Assembly: GCA_002840275.1 (NCBI GenBank)
Contig: PHAB01000010.1
Coordinates: 1-64,000, forward strand
Origin: Firmicutes bacterium HGW-Firmicutes-14
GTDB lineage: Bacteria; Bacillota; Thermincolia; Thermincolales; UBA2595
Direction: 5' to 3'
DNA: 64,000 bases
Made by a program: the position numbers and the translations under genes. The notes under the pieces were generated by a model. It saw only the letters and a program-made list of their open reading frames with translations, had not been told where the DNA came from and did no database searches. Below are positions 9,036 to 18,264 of the stretch, one piece after another; position 1 is the first letter of the stretch; each line of letters opens with the position of its first letter.

Positions 9036-10793
9036 TTGGAAAGTTCTGAGCGACATCAGCGGATGACCCTGGAACATTATCTCATGGCCTATTTCAAGAA
9101 AAACCAGGGAGTGCGCCTTGGAGAAACGACTGTTATAAGCAATAAGGTCCATGGCAACGACCCCAAGGCCCCGGGTGAAATCAGGATTTATACGGACCAG
9201 GATGCAGGCCGCTATTACCTTAAGCACTCCGAAGAGAATATGTTCCTGCATATGGACGTCTTCCACGAACCGGCTTCCCTCGACCCGGTTTATGTGGCCC
9301 GCCGTATATGGCAGGGAGTCGATAATTATTTTGCCAAACTGAGGGATGAAAACCGTTCAGGATACAGCCAGGATGTGATTAAGGAACTGTCAAAAAAACT
9401 TGTGGAAAATATCCTTGTCCGGACCGGCGGGGGCCGGGGCAGCGTTTTTGACCTTTCAAGCCGCAAGGGTGAACTTGTCGACAGCAAGGCAGCCAAGCCT
9501 GAAACCCATGTCCATCTTCTCTTCTCAGTTGAACCGAAATATTATGACAGCATCCTGTTTGTCGCTGATGCCGTAGAACAGGCTATAATGAACCAGGGAT
9601 TTGAAATACGGCGCGTGGAAAAAATCCTTCACTGTGAAAAAGAACTGGAAACCAGGTCCGGCATGGGGATAGGACTCGGCCTGCCGGGTTTTAGGTCTCC
9701 CGAAGCACAGGAACACAGGGCACACCAGAACCGCCTGCAGATTATCATGAACCTGGCGAGTGCCTTCGGGAGTGTGGAAGATACGGCCAGGTTCCTTGAA
9801 TCCCTGACTGCCACCGGCAATGTTTTCCTGGGGTCTTTTGCCAAGAAACACAGTGACGGCGACCTGAAACAGACCCTGCTGGACCTCACAAACAGCGACA
9901 TAGTGAAAAAAGGGAGGTTTGCCTTTACCCTCACAGATGAAGGTAAAGCCCTGCGCGATTTTATAAGGGATCACCAGAAAGAACTGGAGGCCCAGGTCAG
10001 AAAATCTATTCGCCGGTACCAGATTGTCCGCCATAATTACAGGACATTCCGCAACTCAGACCTTAAATCCCGGAAAAATCAGCTGATCGACCATAAAAAG
10101 GTGGTTGGATGGATAGACCAGTCCTGGATGAGTGATATAGCTATTCCGGAAACCGTGGTCAGCGCTTCAGCACGGAGTTTTCTCGAGGGACAGCCCCATA
10201 TGAGCATTAAGAAAAAAGACATCAAGGTCTTCGGCAAGAAGTCCTTTGCTCCAATTGATACCTGTATTGCCATAGACTGCAGCGGAAGTATGGTCGGGGA
10301 AAAAATAAGGGCTGTATCATATATGGCTGAACACTTCCTTCTGACATCCAAAGAAAAGGTAAGCATCCTGACTTTCCAGGAGACGAAGGCCAGGGTAGTT
10401 ATCCCCTTTACAAAGAGTTACCAGAAACTGCAGGACGGACTCCGGTCCATCGAGCCTGAAGGCTTGACTCCCCTGGCTAAAGGAATAGTTGAAAGTGTCG
10501 AGCTGATTAATAAGAGAAAGGCCCGCAACCCCCTCCTGGTGCTTATAACAGACGGTATCCCAAATTATCCCCTGTGGACCAACGATGCCCAGAAAGATGC
10601 CCTCCGGGCCGCTGAAATGATAGCCGAAAACAGGATACGGCTTGTTTGTATCGGAGTTATCCCAAACGAAAGCTTTATGAAGGAACTGGCCTATGCCGGC
10701 CAGGGAAACCTTTATATAGTAGATGAGTTGAACAAAGACAGCCTTGTCGATGTCGTAACCCGCGAGTGGGAACAATACAAATATAGTAAATAA
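9036..10793 (+). CDS. VWA-domain protein, first of a tandem pair
   Basis: 585 residues with a C-terminal von Willebrand factor A domain (about 405-580) and a complete MIDAS metal site: D414-x-S416-x-S418, T478 and D506. The N-terminal 400 residues are conserved with the next gene but match no domain I can name. The TTG start lies about 9 bp after AAAGGGGG. It is 84 bp downstream of the AAA+ ATPase. By analogy with BchI/BchD and MoxR/VWA pairs, this protein would be the substrate-engaging partner of the ATPase. The target is unknown. Confidence 0.85.
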   Translation: MESSERHQRMTLEHYLMAYFKKNQGVRLGETTVISNKVHGNDPKAPGEIRIYTDQDAGRYYLKHSEENMFLHMDVFHEPASLDPVYVARRIWQGVDNYFAKLRDENRSGYSQDVIKELSKKLVENILVRTGGGRGSVFDLSSRKGELVDSKAAKPETHVHLLFSVEPKYYDSILFVADAVEQAIMNQGFEIRRVEKILHCEKELETRSGMGIGLGLPGFRSPEAQEHRAHQNRLQIIMNLASAFGSVEDTARFLESLTATGNVFLGSFAKKHSDGDLKQTLLDLTNSDIVKKGRFAFTLTDEGKALRDFIRDHQKELEAQVRKSIRRYQIVRHNYRTFRNSDLKSRKNQLIDHKKVVGWIDQSWMSDIAIPETVVSASARSFLEGQPHMSIKKKDIKVFGKKSFAPIDTCIAIDCSGSMVGEKIRAVSYMAEHFLLTSKEKVSILTFQETKARVVIPFTKSYQKLQDGLRSIEPEGLTPLAKGIVESVELINKRKARNPLLVLITDGIPNYPLWTNDAQKDALRAAEMIAENRIRLVCIGVIPNESFMKELAYAGQGNLYIVDELNKDSLVDVVTREWEQYKYSK

Positions 10794-10866
10794 CATGACA
10801 GTATTAAGATGCCAGATTTCTGTTACAGGAAAAGGTCGGCTTGAGTATCAAAGGAGGGCAAGACCT

Positions 10867-12621
10867 TTGGAAAATTATGAACGTCACCATAGAATGACCC
10901 TCGAGAATTATCTCACTGCCTATTTTAAAAAAAACCAGGGTGTGCGCTTAGGTGAAACCACTGTGCTCAGCAGTAAGGTTCACGGTAATGACCCCAAAAC
11001 CCCTGGTGAAATACGGATATACACTGACCAGGATGCAGGCCGCTATTATCTGAAAAACACTGAAAATGACCTGGTTCTGCATATGGATGTTTTCCATGAG
11101 CCGGCAACACTGGACCCGGTGTATGTGGCCCGGAGGATTTGGCAGGGCATCGAAACTTATTACATTAAACTGCGGGGTGAAGACCGTTCAGCATACATAA
11201 AAGATGAGATTACATCCCTTACAATAGCCCTGGCAAAGAAGATTGTCCTCAAGACCTCCGGCGGAAACGGCAGTATATTTGATTTGGCCAGCCGGAAGGT
11301 CGAACTCATCCCCGAAAAAGCCAGGAAACCCCAGACCCATGTCCATCTTCTTTTTTCAGTTGACCCCAATCATTATGACAGTATCCTGTTTATTGCTGAT
11401 GCGGTGGAACAAGCCATTATGAACCAGGGCTTTGAAATAAGAAGGGTCGAAAAAATTATTCACTGTGAGAAGGAAATAGAAACCACACCAGGCATGGGTA
11501 TAGGTCTGGGGCTGCCGGGATTTAAATCTCCCGAAGCACAAAAATACCGGGCCCACCAGAACCGCCTGCAAATAATAATGAACCTGGCAAGCGCCTTTGG
11601 AAGCGTTGAGGAAGCAGCCAGGTTTATGGAAGCCCTCTCAACGGCAGGAAACGTTTTTCTCGGCGCCTTTGCCAAAAGACATGGTGACGGCGACCTGAAA
11701 CAGACATTATTGGATCTTTCTAACGCCAATATCGTGAAAAAAGGCACTTTTGCCTTTACATTGACCGATGAAGGAAAAGCCCTGCGCGATTTCATGCGGG
11801 ACCACCAAAAGGAACTGGAAGCTCAGGTCAGGAAATCTATCAGAAGGTATCAGATAGTCCGCCACAATTATAAAAGTTACCGGAACTCAGAATTAAAATC
11901 CCGTAAGAGCCAGCTCACAGACCACAAAAAAACCATGAGCCTGAACGACAGGGCCTGGCTGAGTGATATTGCCATACCGGAAACCATAATCAGCGCTTCG
12001 GCCCGTAATTTCCTTGAAGGCCGCCCCAGGATAGAAATTAAGAAGAAAGACATCAAAATATTTGGGCAAAAGTCCTTCGCTCCCATAGATACCTGCATAG
12101 CCATTGATTGCAGCGGCAGTATGGTCGGTGAAAAAATAAGGGCTGTATCCTACCTGGCCGAACATTTTCTCCTCACTTCCAAGGAAAAGGTCAGTGTTGT
12201 GGCTTTCCAGGAAATGAAGGCTCGTGTGGTAGTGCCTTTTACCAAGAACTATCAAAAATTACAGGACGGCCTGCGTACAGTCCAGCCCGAAGGACTTACT
12301 CCCCTGGCCCAGGGTATTGTCACCAGTATTGAACTCATTGGGCGGAAAAGGGCCCGCAACCCGCTGCTGGTTCTGATTACCGACGGGATACCCAATTTCC
12401 CCTTATGGACTACCGATGCCCAAAAAGATGCCCTTAGGGCCGCCAAAATGATTTCAGATAACAAAATCCGCCTGGTATGTATAGGGGTTATTCCAAACGA
12501 AGATTTTATGAAAGAACTGGCTTCTGTAGGCGAGGGTAACCTCTACATCGTTGATGAACTTGATAAGAACAGCCTGGTCGATGTCGTAACCCAGGAATGG
12601 CAGCAGTACAAATACAGTTAA
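10867..12621 (+). CDS. VWA-domain protein, second of a tandem pair
   Basis: 584 residues from the TTG at 10867, chosen because AAGGAGGGC (10851-10859) precedes it and because the protein then aligns with the start of its neighbour; a longer in-frame ATG exists at 10795. It is collinear with 9036-10793 over its whole length and mostly identical by eye, with the same MIDAS motif DCSGSMVGEKIRAVSY. Divergence is concentrated around 100-150 and 350-400. The pair is a tandem duplication, and both copies look intact and constrained, so they may form a hetero-oligomer with the AAA+ protein. Confidence 0.85.
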   Translation: MENYERHHRMTLENYLTAYFKKNQGVRLGETTVLSSKVHGNDPKTPGEIRIYTDQDAGRYYLKNTENDLVLHMDVFHEPATLDPVYVARRIWQGIETYYIKLRGEDRSAYIKDEITSLTIALAKKIVLKTSGGNGSIFDLASRKVELIPEKARKPQTHVHLLFSVDPNHYDSILFIADAVEQAIMNQGFEIRRVEKIIHCEKEIETTPGMGIGLGLPGFKSPEAQKYRAHQNRLQIIMNLASAFGSVEEAARFMEALSTAGNVFLGAFAKRHGDGDLKQTLLDLSNANIVKKGTFAFTLTDEGKALRDFMRDHQKELEAQVRKSIRRYQIVRHNYKSYRNSELKSRKSQLTDHKKTMSLNDRAWLSDIAIPETIISASARNFLEGRPRIEIKKKDIKIFGQKSFAPIDTCIAIDCSGSMVGEKIRAVSYLAEHFLLTSKEKVSVVAFQEMKARVVVPFTKNYQKLQDGLRTVQPEGLTPLAQGIVTSIELIGRKRARNPLLVLITDGIPNFPLWTTDAQKDALRAAKMISDNKIRLVCIGVIPNEDFMKELASVGEGNLYIVDELDKNSLVDVVTQEWQQYKYS

Positions 12622-12665
12622 CACATCCTTCTTGTTAAGCATCTAAGATACCGGAACAAATTATT

Positions 12666-12725
12666 AAAAGGGGTTATTGGGGTCTGTATCCAATTGCAGC
12701 AACCCAATTAACCCTTTAACTTTTT
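12666..12725 (+). terminator. Terminator after the VWA pair
   Basis: GGGGTTATTGGG (about 12670-12681) pairs with CCCAATTAACCC (12703-12714), extended by AAA/TTT, followed by five T residues (12721-12725). The remaining 190 bp to the next gene is AT-rich and holds no gene; presumably it contains the promoter of the aminotransferase fusion. Confidence 0.65.
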
Positions 12726-12914
12726 AACTCAAATATTAACAACTTAGAGGAAGAAAACATTTTTTGGAGAACATTAAAATGTATTCATCCATTGAACAGG
12801 AAAATTTTTTTATATAACAGACTAAAATCCGGAAATTTGAGCATATATTAAATGTTAGCCTTTATTATAACAGATATATGTTCTTCTGTACTTTGTTGAA
12901 GGGAATGAGCAGTT

Positions 12915-15614
12915 TTGCCAACTTTCGGCCTGTTAAATCCAACTCTCAGTGAACTATTACAAAAGTTTAAACTGGATAAGGAATACACCGGCGCTGACGG
13001 TGTCTTCCTTTATGACTGTCAGGGAAATACTTACCTGGACTTTATCTCCCAATACGGCTCTGTGCCTTTCGGTTATAACCCCCCGGAAATTTTAAATGCC
13101 GTCAGGGAGTTCCTTGATTCCCGTCTCCCTGCCATGGTTCAGCCTTCTGTCCCCATTAAGGCTGTTGAACTGGCAGAATCGCTGATAAAACTGGCTCCCT
13201 GCGCCATGGCGCAGGCGACATTCTGCCAGAGCGGCGCAGAAGCCGTTGAAGCAGCCATTAAGCTCGCCCGCTCCACTATGGGAAAGGCCGGAATAATTTC
13301 CGCCACAAACAGTTTTCATGGAAAAACCATGGGTGCCTTATCTGCTACAGGACGGGATGTTTATCAGAAACCCTTTTTCTCCCCTGCCCCGGGATTCATG
13401 ACCATTCCCTTTGACGACTTGGATGCCCTGGAAGATGTGCTGAAAAGCGCCAGCCAGGAAATCGCCGCTTTTATTGTGGAGCCCGTTCAGGGAGAAGGTG
13501 GGATAATTATCCCTTCTGACGGTTACCTAAAACAAGCTGAAATCCTTTGCAGGAAACATAATGTACTGTTTATTGTTGATGAAATCCAGACAGGTCTTGG
13601 CCGCACCGGATACCTTTTCGCCTGCGAAAGGGAAGGGGTTGAACCTGATATCCTGCTTCTGTCCAAGGCCCTGGGCGGGGGCCTGGTACCCATCGGAGTG
13701 TGTCTCAGTTCCAAAAAAGCATGGAATGATGATTTTGGCCGGCTGCACAGCTCAACATTTGCTAATAACAATTTCACCTGTTCTATCGGCCTGGCCGTAC
13801 TTGATAAACTCACGGAAAACAACCGAGCCATAATAGACAATGCAGCAAAAAGAGGGCAAGACCTTCTTTATGGCCTGAAGGAGATTGCCGGGCGTTTCCC
13901 GGGAGTGATCAGGGAAGTAAGAGGCATCGGCCTGATGGCAGGGGTAGAGTTTAACGGGTTCGACGGGTCAGAATCCTTCAGCATCAAATTCCTGGCCGAG
14001 CAGGGCGGGTTTTCTGCCCTGCTGGCCGGATATCTTCTCCACAACCACCGGGTAAGGTGTGCTCCCTTCCTGAATAACCCGATGACTTTAAGGCTTCAGC
14101 CTTCCCTGAACATTACCCGGAAGGAAATTGACATGGCCCTTACTGCCGTCAGCAAAACAGTGGAAATACTTTATTACCGGGATTACAGTGAATTGTACAG
14201 TTATCTGGTTGACAGGAAGTCCAGTGAAGTAATTATTGATTTCCGTAACAAGCAAAAACCGGTCATAGGTTCAAAGCTGGGACCGGGTGAAAAGCCGACG
14301 GAAAAATTTGCTTTTCTTATCCATTACCCGGCAACTGAAGATGTGGCCAAAAACAACCCTTCGTTCTCCAGGTTTTCACAAAAAGAAATGGGGAAAATCC
14401 TTGACTGGGAAGCTTCTCTTAATTCTCCCCCTGTCGTTATAGTACATTTACCGGCCCTGAAATCAAAGGCCGGCAAAATAGCGGAAGGCTGGTTAATCGG
14501 AATTCCGTACAGTGGAAAACATCTTATGGAAATGCCCCGTCAAAGGGCGATAGCGGTTTTGGCCGAAGCAGTGGAACTGGCCAAAGACCTGGGGGCCGGA
14601 ATATTAGGCCTGGGCGCTTACACCTCTGTAGTCAGCCGGGGTGGAACCGACCTGCAGGGCCGGGGTATAGCAATTACTTCCGGTAACAGCTTCACTGTAG
14701 CAACAGCTTTTGATGCCCTGCTGGAAGGAGCCGCTATGATGGAAATCGACCCCGGAAGGGCCGTGGGTTCTGTCATTGGGGCCACCGGGGCAATAGGAAG
14801 GGTCTGTGCCATTATGCTGGCCGAAGAGGTTGAACAGCTGTTCCTTGTCGGTAATCCGGAAAAGGAAAAGACAAGTCTGCGCAGGCTTGAACGTCTTTCT
14901 GACGAAATTTATAAACATGCAATGCATATTATTCTCACTAACCGAAACAACCTGAAAAGCCTGAAAGGGATATCCCGTTGGCTGTTTAGCTTCTTTAACC
15001 GCCTTGAAGACCTGACACCGGGAACCTGGAAAAAGGTGCAGTCTGAAATAGAAAACACCTCTTTTTCCATGACTTCATTTATAAACAACAGCCTGGCCAA
15101 ACATGGCCAATACAGCAGCCCTCCCGTTAAAATTACGGTAAATATCAGACAGGCCCTGCTGGTTTCCGACCTGGTCATTTCTGCATCAAGCTCGGTATCC
15201 AGCCTGATCTGGCCTGAATATCTCAAGCCGGGATGTGTAATATGTGACGTTGCCCGGCCGGCAGACGTGTCCAGGGCAGTCCTCAACAACCGTAAGGATG
15301 TGCTGGTAATTGAAGGCGGCCTGGTCAGGTACCCTGACAAGATCTGTTTTGGCCAAAACATCGGTTATGAACCCGGGATGAACCTGGCATGTCTTTCGGA
15401 AACAATGCTCCTGGCCCTTGAGAGTGATTACAGGGACTTCAGTATTGGAATTAAAATTCCTTTGCAGGACATTTATTACCTCCGGGATTTAGCCGCAAAA
15501 CATGGTTTCGAATTAGCAATGCCCCAGAATGAACAACAAAAAATTACTCCAAAAGTGGCAGCTGCGGCCCGTAAGGCCGCCTCGAGCAGAAATGTACGCC
15601 TTAAAAAAGCTTAG
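12915..15614 (+). CDS. Class III aminotransferase fused to an acyl-reductase-like dehydrogenase domain
   Basis: 899 residues in two modules. Residues 1-430 are a class III PLP aminotransferase: PLP-binding aspartate in V-D222-E-I-Q-T-G, Schiff-base lysine L-L-S-K251-A-L-G-G-G, and TGRD- and EPVQGEGG-type segments. Residues about 460-870 match the AAR/COG5322 domain also encoded at 2792-3883: LGAYTSVV, Rossmann motif G622-A-T-G-A-I-G628, and the catalytic-cysteine helix A-C826-L-S-E-T-M-L-L-A-L-E. About 75 extra residues (660-735) interrupt the Rossmann half. If both sites work, an acyl thioester could be reduced to an aldehyde and then transaminated to an amine (inference). TTG start; monocistronic. 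Confidence 0.75.
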   Translation: MPTFGLLNPTLSELLQKFKLDKEYTGADGVFLYDCQGNTYLDFISQYGSVPFGYNPPEILNAVREFLDSRLPAMVQPSVPIKAVELAESLIKLAPCAMAQATFCQSGAEAVEAAIKLARSTMGKAGIISATNSFHGKTMGALSATGRDVYQKPFFSPAPGFMTIPFDDLDALEDVLKSASQEIAAFIVEPVQGEGGIIIPSDGYLKQAEILCRKHNVLFIVDEIQTGLGRTGYLFACEREGVEPDILLLSKALGGGLVPIGVCLSSKKAWNDDFGRLHSSTFANNNFTCSIGLAVLDKLTENNRAIIDNAAKRGQDLLYGLKEIAGRFPGVIREVRGIGLMAGVEFNGFDGSESFSIKFLAEQGGFSALLAGYLLHNHRVRCAPFLNNPMTLRLQPSLNITRKEIDMALTAVSKTVEILYYRDYSELYSYLVDRKSSEVIIDFRNKQKPVIGSKLGPGEKPTEKFAFLIHYPATEDVAKNNPSFSRFSQKEMGKILDWEASLNSPPVVIVHLPALKSKAGKIAEGWLIGIPYSGKHLMEMPRQRAIAVLAEAVELAKDLGAGILGLGAYTSVVSRGGTDLQGRGIAITSGNSFTVATAFDALLEGAAMMEIDPGRAVGSVIGATGAIGRVCAIMLAEEVEQLFLVGNPEKEKTSLRRLERLSDEIYKHAMHIILTNRNNLKSLKGISRWLFSFFNRLEDLTPGTWKKVQSEIENTSFSMTSFINNSLAKHGQYSSPPVKITVNIRQALLVSDLVISASSSVSSLIWPEYLKPGCVICDVARPADVSRAVLNNRKDVLVIEGGLVRYPDKICFGQNIGYEPGMNLACLSETMLLALESDYRDFSIGIKIPLQDIYYLRDLAAKHGFELAMPQNEQQKITPKVAAAARKAASSRNVRLKKA

Positions 15615-15644
15615 GACACTACCTTTTTTAGCCTTGAAAGCCAA

Positions 15645-15715
15645 GGAGTGGCAGACATATTCCTCCAGGATGTGAGACTCATCCTTCCTGAACATATCTG
15701 CCACTCCCTCTTTTT
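15645..15715 (+). terminator. Long hairpin terminator between convergent genes
   Basis: GGAGTGGCAGA (15645-15655) pairs perfectly with TCTGCCACTCC (15697-15707), followed by CTCTTTTT. An inner hairpin (GGATG/CATCC) sits in the loop. It ends the aminotransferase fusion on the plus strand and may also serve bioY. Confidence 0.7.
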
Positions 15716-15724
15716 ACTGTATTT

Positions 15725-16294
15725 TTAGCCCGTAGGGCGCATCAAGCGGACCTGTTTCGCCACAGGCACGGCAATGACCGATGCCACCCCCGCCTTAATC
15801 AGGTCAAAACCGATAAAAGGCAGAAACGCCACCTTCAGCACAGCCCATATACCAATGGCTTTGCCTAGGTAATAATTCATTGTCAGGTAAAGATACGGCA
15901 GGCCGATTAGATAAAGGACAACCAGACCTATGACTGAAGCCGACATATAGGCCCAAACAGTGTTTTTCCCGATCTTCTCAGCTGTCTTACCGGCAGCATA
16001 TGCCGCACCGATAAAACCGAACAGAAAACCGGCAGTAGGTTTTATAAAGTAAGCCGGCCCACCGAACGGAGGGGTGGCAAAGACCGGAACCCCGGTGAGG
16101 CCGATAAAAAGATATAATGCCAGGCTCAAAGCTCCCAGCCTTCCCCCCAGCAAAATACCGGAAAGAAGGGTGATAAAAGGTAAAATACTGAAAGGAACCA
16201 TACCATCCCCGCCAAACCTCAGAATCAATCCCCCGGCACAGGCAAGGGCTGTAAACATAGATACCAGGGACATTTCCCTGACTGTCAGCTTCAT
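15725..16294 (-). CDS. bioY: BioY, biotin-uptake substrate-binding membrane component
   Basis: S-component of an ECF-type biotin transporter in the cytoplasmic membrane. The 189-residue product has about six hydrophobic helices and the BioY pattern with a GG-(R/K)-LG-A segment and G-x-F-x-G-P-T-A-G-F-L-F-like loop (here KPTAGFLFG). The ATG follows AGGAGGAATAAGTT. It lies 30 bp downstream of birA in a birA-bioY operon under a BirA operator. No dedicated ECF ATPase is adjacent; a shared energizing module or solo function is possible. Confidence 0.93.
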   Translation of the reverse strand: MKLTVREMSLVSMFTALACAGGLILRFGGDGMVPFSILPFITLLSGILLGGRLGALSLALYLFIGLTGVPVFATPPFGGPAYFIKPTAGFLFGFIGAAYAAGKTAEKIGKNTVWAYMSASVIGLVVLYLIGLPYLYLTMNYYLGKAIGIWAVLKVAFLPFIGFDLIKAGVASVIAVPVAKQVRLMRPTG

Positions 16295-16324
16295 AACTTA
16301 TTCCTCCTTAAGTTTGTATCTTAT

Positions 16325-17293
16325 CTAGCGCAGGCTTACATCCCCAGCCAGTATCCTCCTGACTGACCCGTCCTTCTTCCGGAGAAGCAGAGCTCCTTCT
16401 TCATCTACATCAAAAGCCAAACCTTCATCAGTATCATGGAGGGAAGTAACCTTTACCAACTTACCAAGGGTAACAGACATTTTTCTCCATTCTATAAGTA
16501 TCTGGCTGAAATTCCCGTCTATAAACTCCCTGTATAACCGGTCCAGGTCGTTCAGAATGGCGGCCAGAAGCTCAATCCGGCTCAAGTGCCGGCCTGCCTC
16601 TTCTTCCAGTGAGGCCAGCGCTGCCGCCAACTCTGATGAAACCTGACCACGGTCAACATTTATATTAATTCCAATACCTACCACCAGGTAGTTTACCCGG
16701 TCAATCTCAGCATTCATTTCCGTGAGGATGCCTACCGCTTTACGGCCGGACAGAAGGATGTCATTGGGCCACTTTATCCCTGCAGCCAGGCCGGTATACT
16801 CCCTTATGCCTCTTGCTGCTGCCACAGCGCTGACCATGGTGATCTTTGCAGCATCAGCCGGGTTAACGGGCGGTCTTAATATCAGGGTAAACCAAATTCC
16901 CTGCCCGGGAGGAGAATACCATGACCTCCCCATCCTGCCCCTGCCTCCCGTCTGTTCTTCGGCAATAACCACTGTCCCGTCCGGACTTCCTTCCTGGGCC
17001 AGGGTGCGGGCAAGGTTATTAGTCGAATCAACTGATTCACAATAAACAATTTTTTTTCCTATCAGTTCTGTGCGAAGCAGACCGGACAGTTCATGTTCAT
17101 ATAACCGGTCCGGACTCTCCAGCAAGCGGTACCCCACCTTGGATCGGGATTCAATCCGGTAACCCTGGTCCCTCAGTCCCCGGATGTGTTTCCAGACAGC
17201 CGTACGGGATACCCCCAGCAGGCTGCTGATCTCTTCCCCGGAAACATATTCAGGATACCTCTTTTTTAATAATAAAATTATGTCACCCTTCAT
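16325..17293 (-). CDS. birA: Bifunctional biotin-protein ligase and biotin operon repressor
   Basis: Makes biotinyl-AMP, biotinylates carrier proteins and represses biotin genes. The 322-residue product has an N-terminal winged helix (1-60, with a GVSRTAVWKHI recognition helix), a central catalytic domain with the biotinyl-AMP loop G117-R-G-R-M-G and the K174-W-P-N-D motif, and a C-terminal SH3-like cap. The ATG follows GAGGTG. The promoter upstream has a palindromic operator over its -35, so autorepression of birA-bioY is expected. Confidence 0.96.
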   Translation of the reverse strand: MKGDIILLLKKRYPEYVSGEEISSLLGVSRTAVWKHIRGLRDQGYRIESRSKVGYRLLESPDRLYEHELSGLLRTELIGKKIVYCESVDSTNNLARTLAQEGSPDGTVVIAEEQTGGRGRMGRSWYSPPGQGIWFTLILRPPVNPADAAKITMVSAVAAARGIREYTGLAAGIKWPNDILLSGRKAVGILTEMNAEIDRVNYLVVGIGININVDRGQVSSELAAALASLEEEAGRHLSRIELLAAILNDLDRLYREFIDGNFSQILIEWRKMSVTLGKLVKVTSLHDTDEGLAFDVDEEGALLLRKKDGSVRRILAGDVSLR

Positions 17294-17314
17294 AGCAGCA
17301 CCTCAACTATTTAC

Positions 17315-17343
17315 ATTCTAAACACAAAACAGTATATTGTCAA
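17315..17343 (-). promoter_or_regulatory. Sigma-A promoter of birA-bioY
   Basis: Minus-strand TTGACA (17338-17343) and TAGAAT (17315-17320) separated by 17 bp. The -35 hexamer is inside one arm of the BirA operator. Confidence 0.85.
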
Positions 17344-17368
17344 CCCAATTACTAATCATGGTTAACAA
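17337..17368. promoter_or_regulatory. BirA operator
   Basis: TTGTCAACC (17337-17345) and GGTTAACAA (17360-17368) form an inverted repeat with 8 of 9 bases symmetric and a 14-bp spacer. This matches the TTGTTAACC-N14/15-GGTTAACAA type of BirA site. One arm covers the -35 box of the birA-bioY promoter, so bound holo-BirA would block RNA polymerase. Confidence 0.85.
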
Positions 17369-17409
17369 ATATACTGTATACCGAACAATAGTGTTTGATA
17401 AGTTTCTAT

Positions 17410-18264
17410 TTATTTTTTTATCTTAATCTCCCCCAGGTCCAGGCTGATATCAAGCGCTTTGACCGAATGAGTCAGAGCTCCGACAGAAATGATGTCAACT
17501 CCCTTTGCTGCATAACCGGCGACCGTATCCTCGTTTACCCCGCCTGAAACTTCGACCTGGGCCCGGCCTTTTATAATTCTGACCGCTTCTTCCACAGCAG
17601 CATAATCCATATTATCGAGCATGATGATGTCTGCCCCGGCTGCCAACGCCTCCCTCACGCCTGCAAGGTCTTCGACTTCTACCTCAATTTTCAGGGAATG
17701 AGGGGCATTCTGCCTTGCCATATCCACAGCGTTTTTGATTCCCCCGGCAACTTTGATATGGTTGTCTTTAATTAAAATGCCGTCATAAAGCCCAAACCGG
17801 TGATTTTTTCCCCCTCCGGCACGCACTGCATATTTCTCAAGCACTCTCAGACCGGGAGTGGTCTTTCTGGTATCCACTATCACTGCAGGGAAATCCTTTA
17901 CCTTACCGGCAAGACCGGCGGTTCTGGTTGCTATACCTGAAAGCCTCTGCAAGAGATTCAGAGCTACCCTCTCACCGCTTAAAAGAGCCCGTGCCGGCCC
18001 CCTCACATCAGCCAGGATATCCCCATGAGAAACCCTGTCCCCGTCTGTAACCCGGGCATTAAATACAATCTCCTCACTAAGGATTTTAAACACCCTTTCA
18101 GAAATTGGCAGACCTGCCACAATCCCTGTTTCTTTGGCATAAATAAAGCCCTCGGCTGTCGCTCCGGCAGGAATGGTACTCAGAGAGGTAAGGTCCCCGG
18201 TTCCAATGTCTTCCCTAAGGGCCCCTTCAATAATTTCATCAACTAAGTTCATGTTCAAATCCAC
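17410..18264 (-). CDS. nadC: Nicotinate-nucleotide pyrophosphorylase (quinolinate phosphoribosyltransferase)
   Basis: Converts quinolinate and PRPP to nicotinate mononucleotide, the third step of de novo NAD synthesis. About 284 residues with the R-K-T-T-P-G-L-R active-site stretch, GGGKNHR and the K-D-N-H-I loop. I placed the start at GTG 18264, seven bases after GGAGGT; longer in-frame starts lie within nadB and are unlikely. It overlaps the nadB 3' end by about 26 bp and is the last gene of nadA-nadB-nadC. Confidence 0.95.
   Translation of the reverse strand: MDLNMNLVDEIIEGALREDIGTGDLTSLSTIPAGATAEGFIYAKETGIVAGLPISERVFKILSEEIVFNARVTDGDRVSHGDILADVRGPARALLSGERVALNLLQRLSGIATRTAGLAGKVKDFPAVIVDTRKTTPGLRVLEKYAVRAGGGKNHRFGLYDGILIKDNHIKVAGGIKNAVDMARQNAPHSLKIEVEVEDLAGVREALAAGADIIMLDNMDYAAVEEAVRIIKGRAQVEVSGGVNEDTVAGYAAKGVDIISVGALTHSVKALDISLDLGEIKIKK

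Noticed and set aside
10795-10866. Upstream ATG start for the second VWA gene
   Set aside because: The extra 24 residues have no counterpart in the paralogue, and a strong ribosome site precedes the TTG at 10867.
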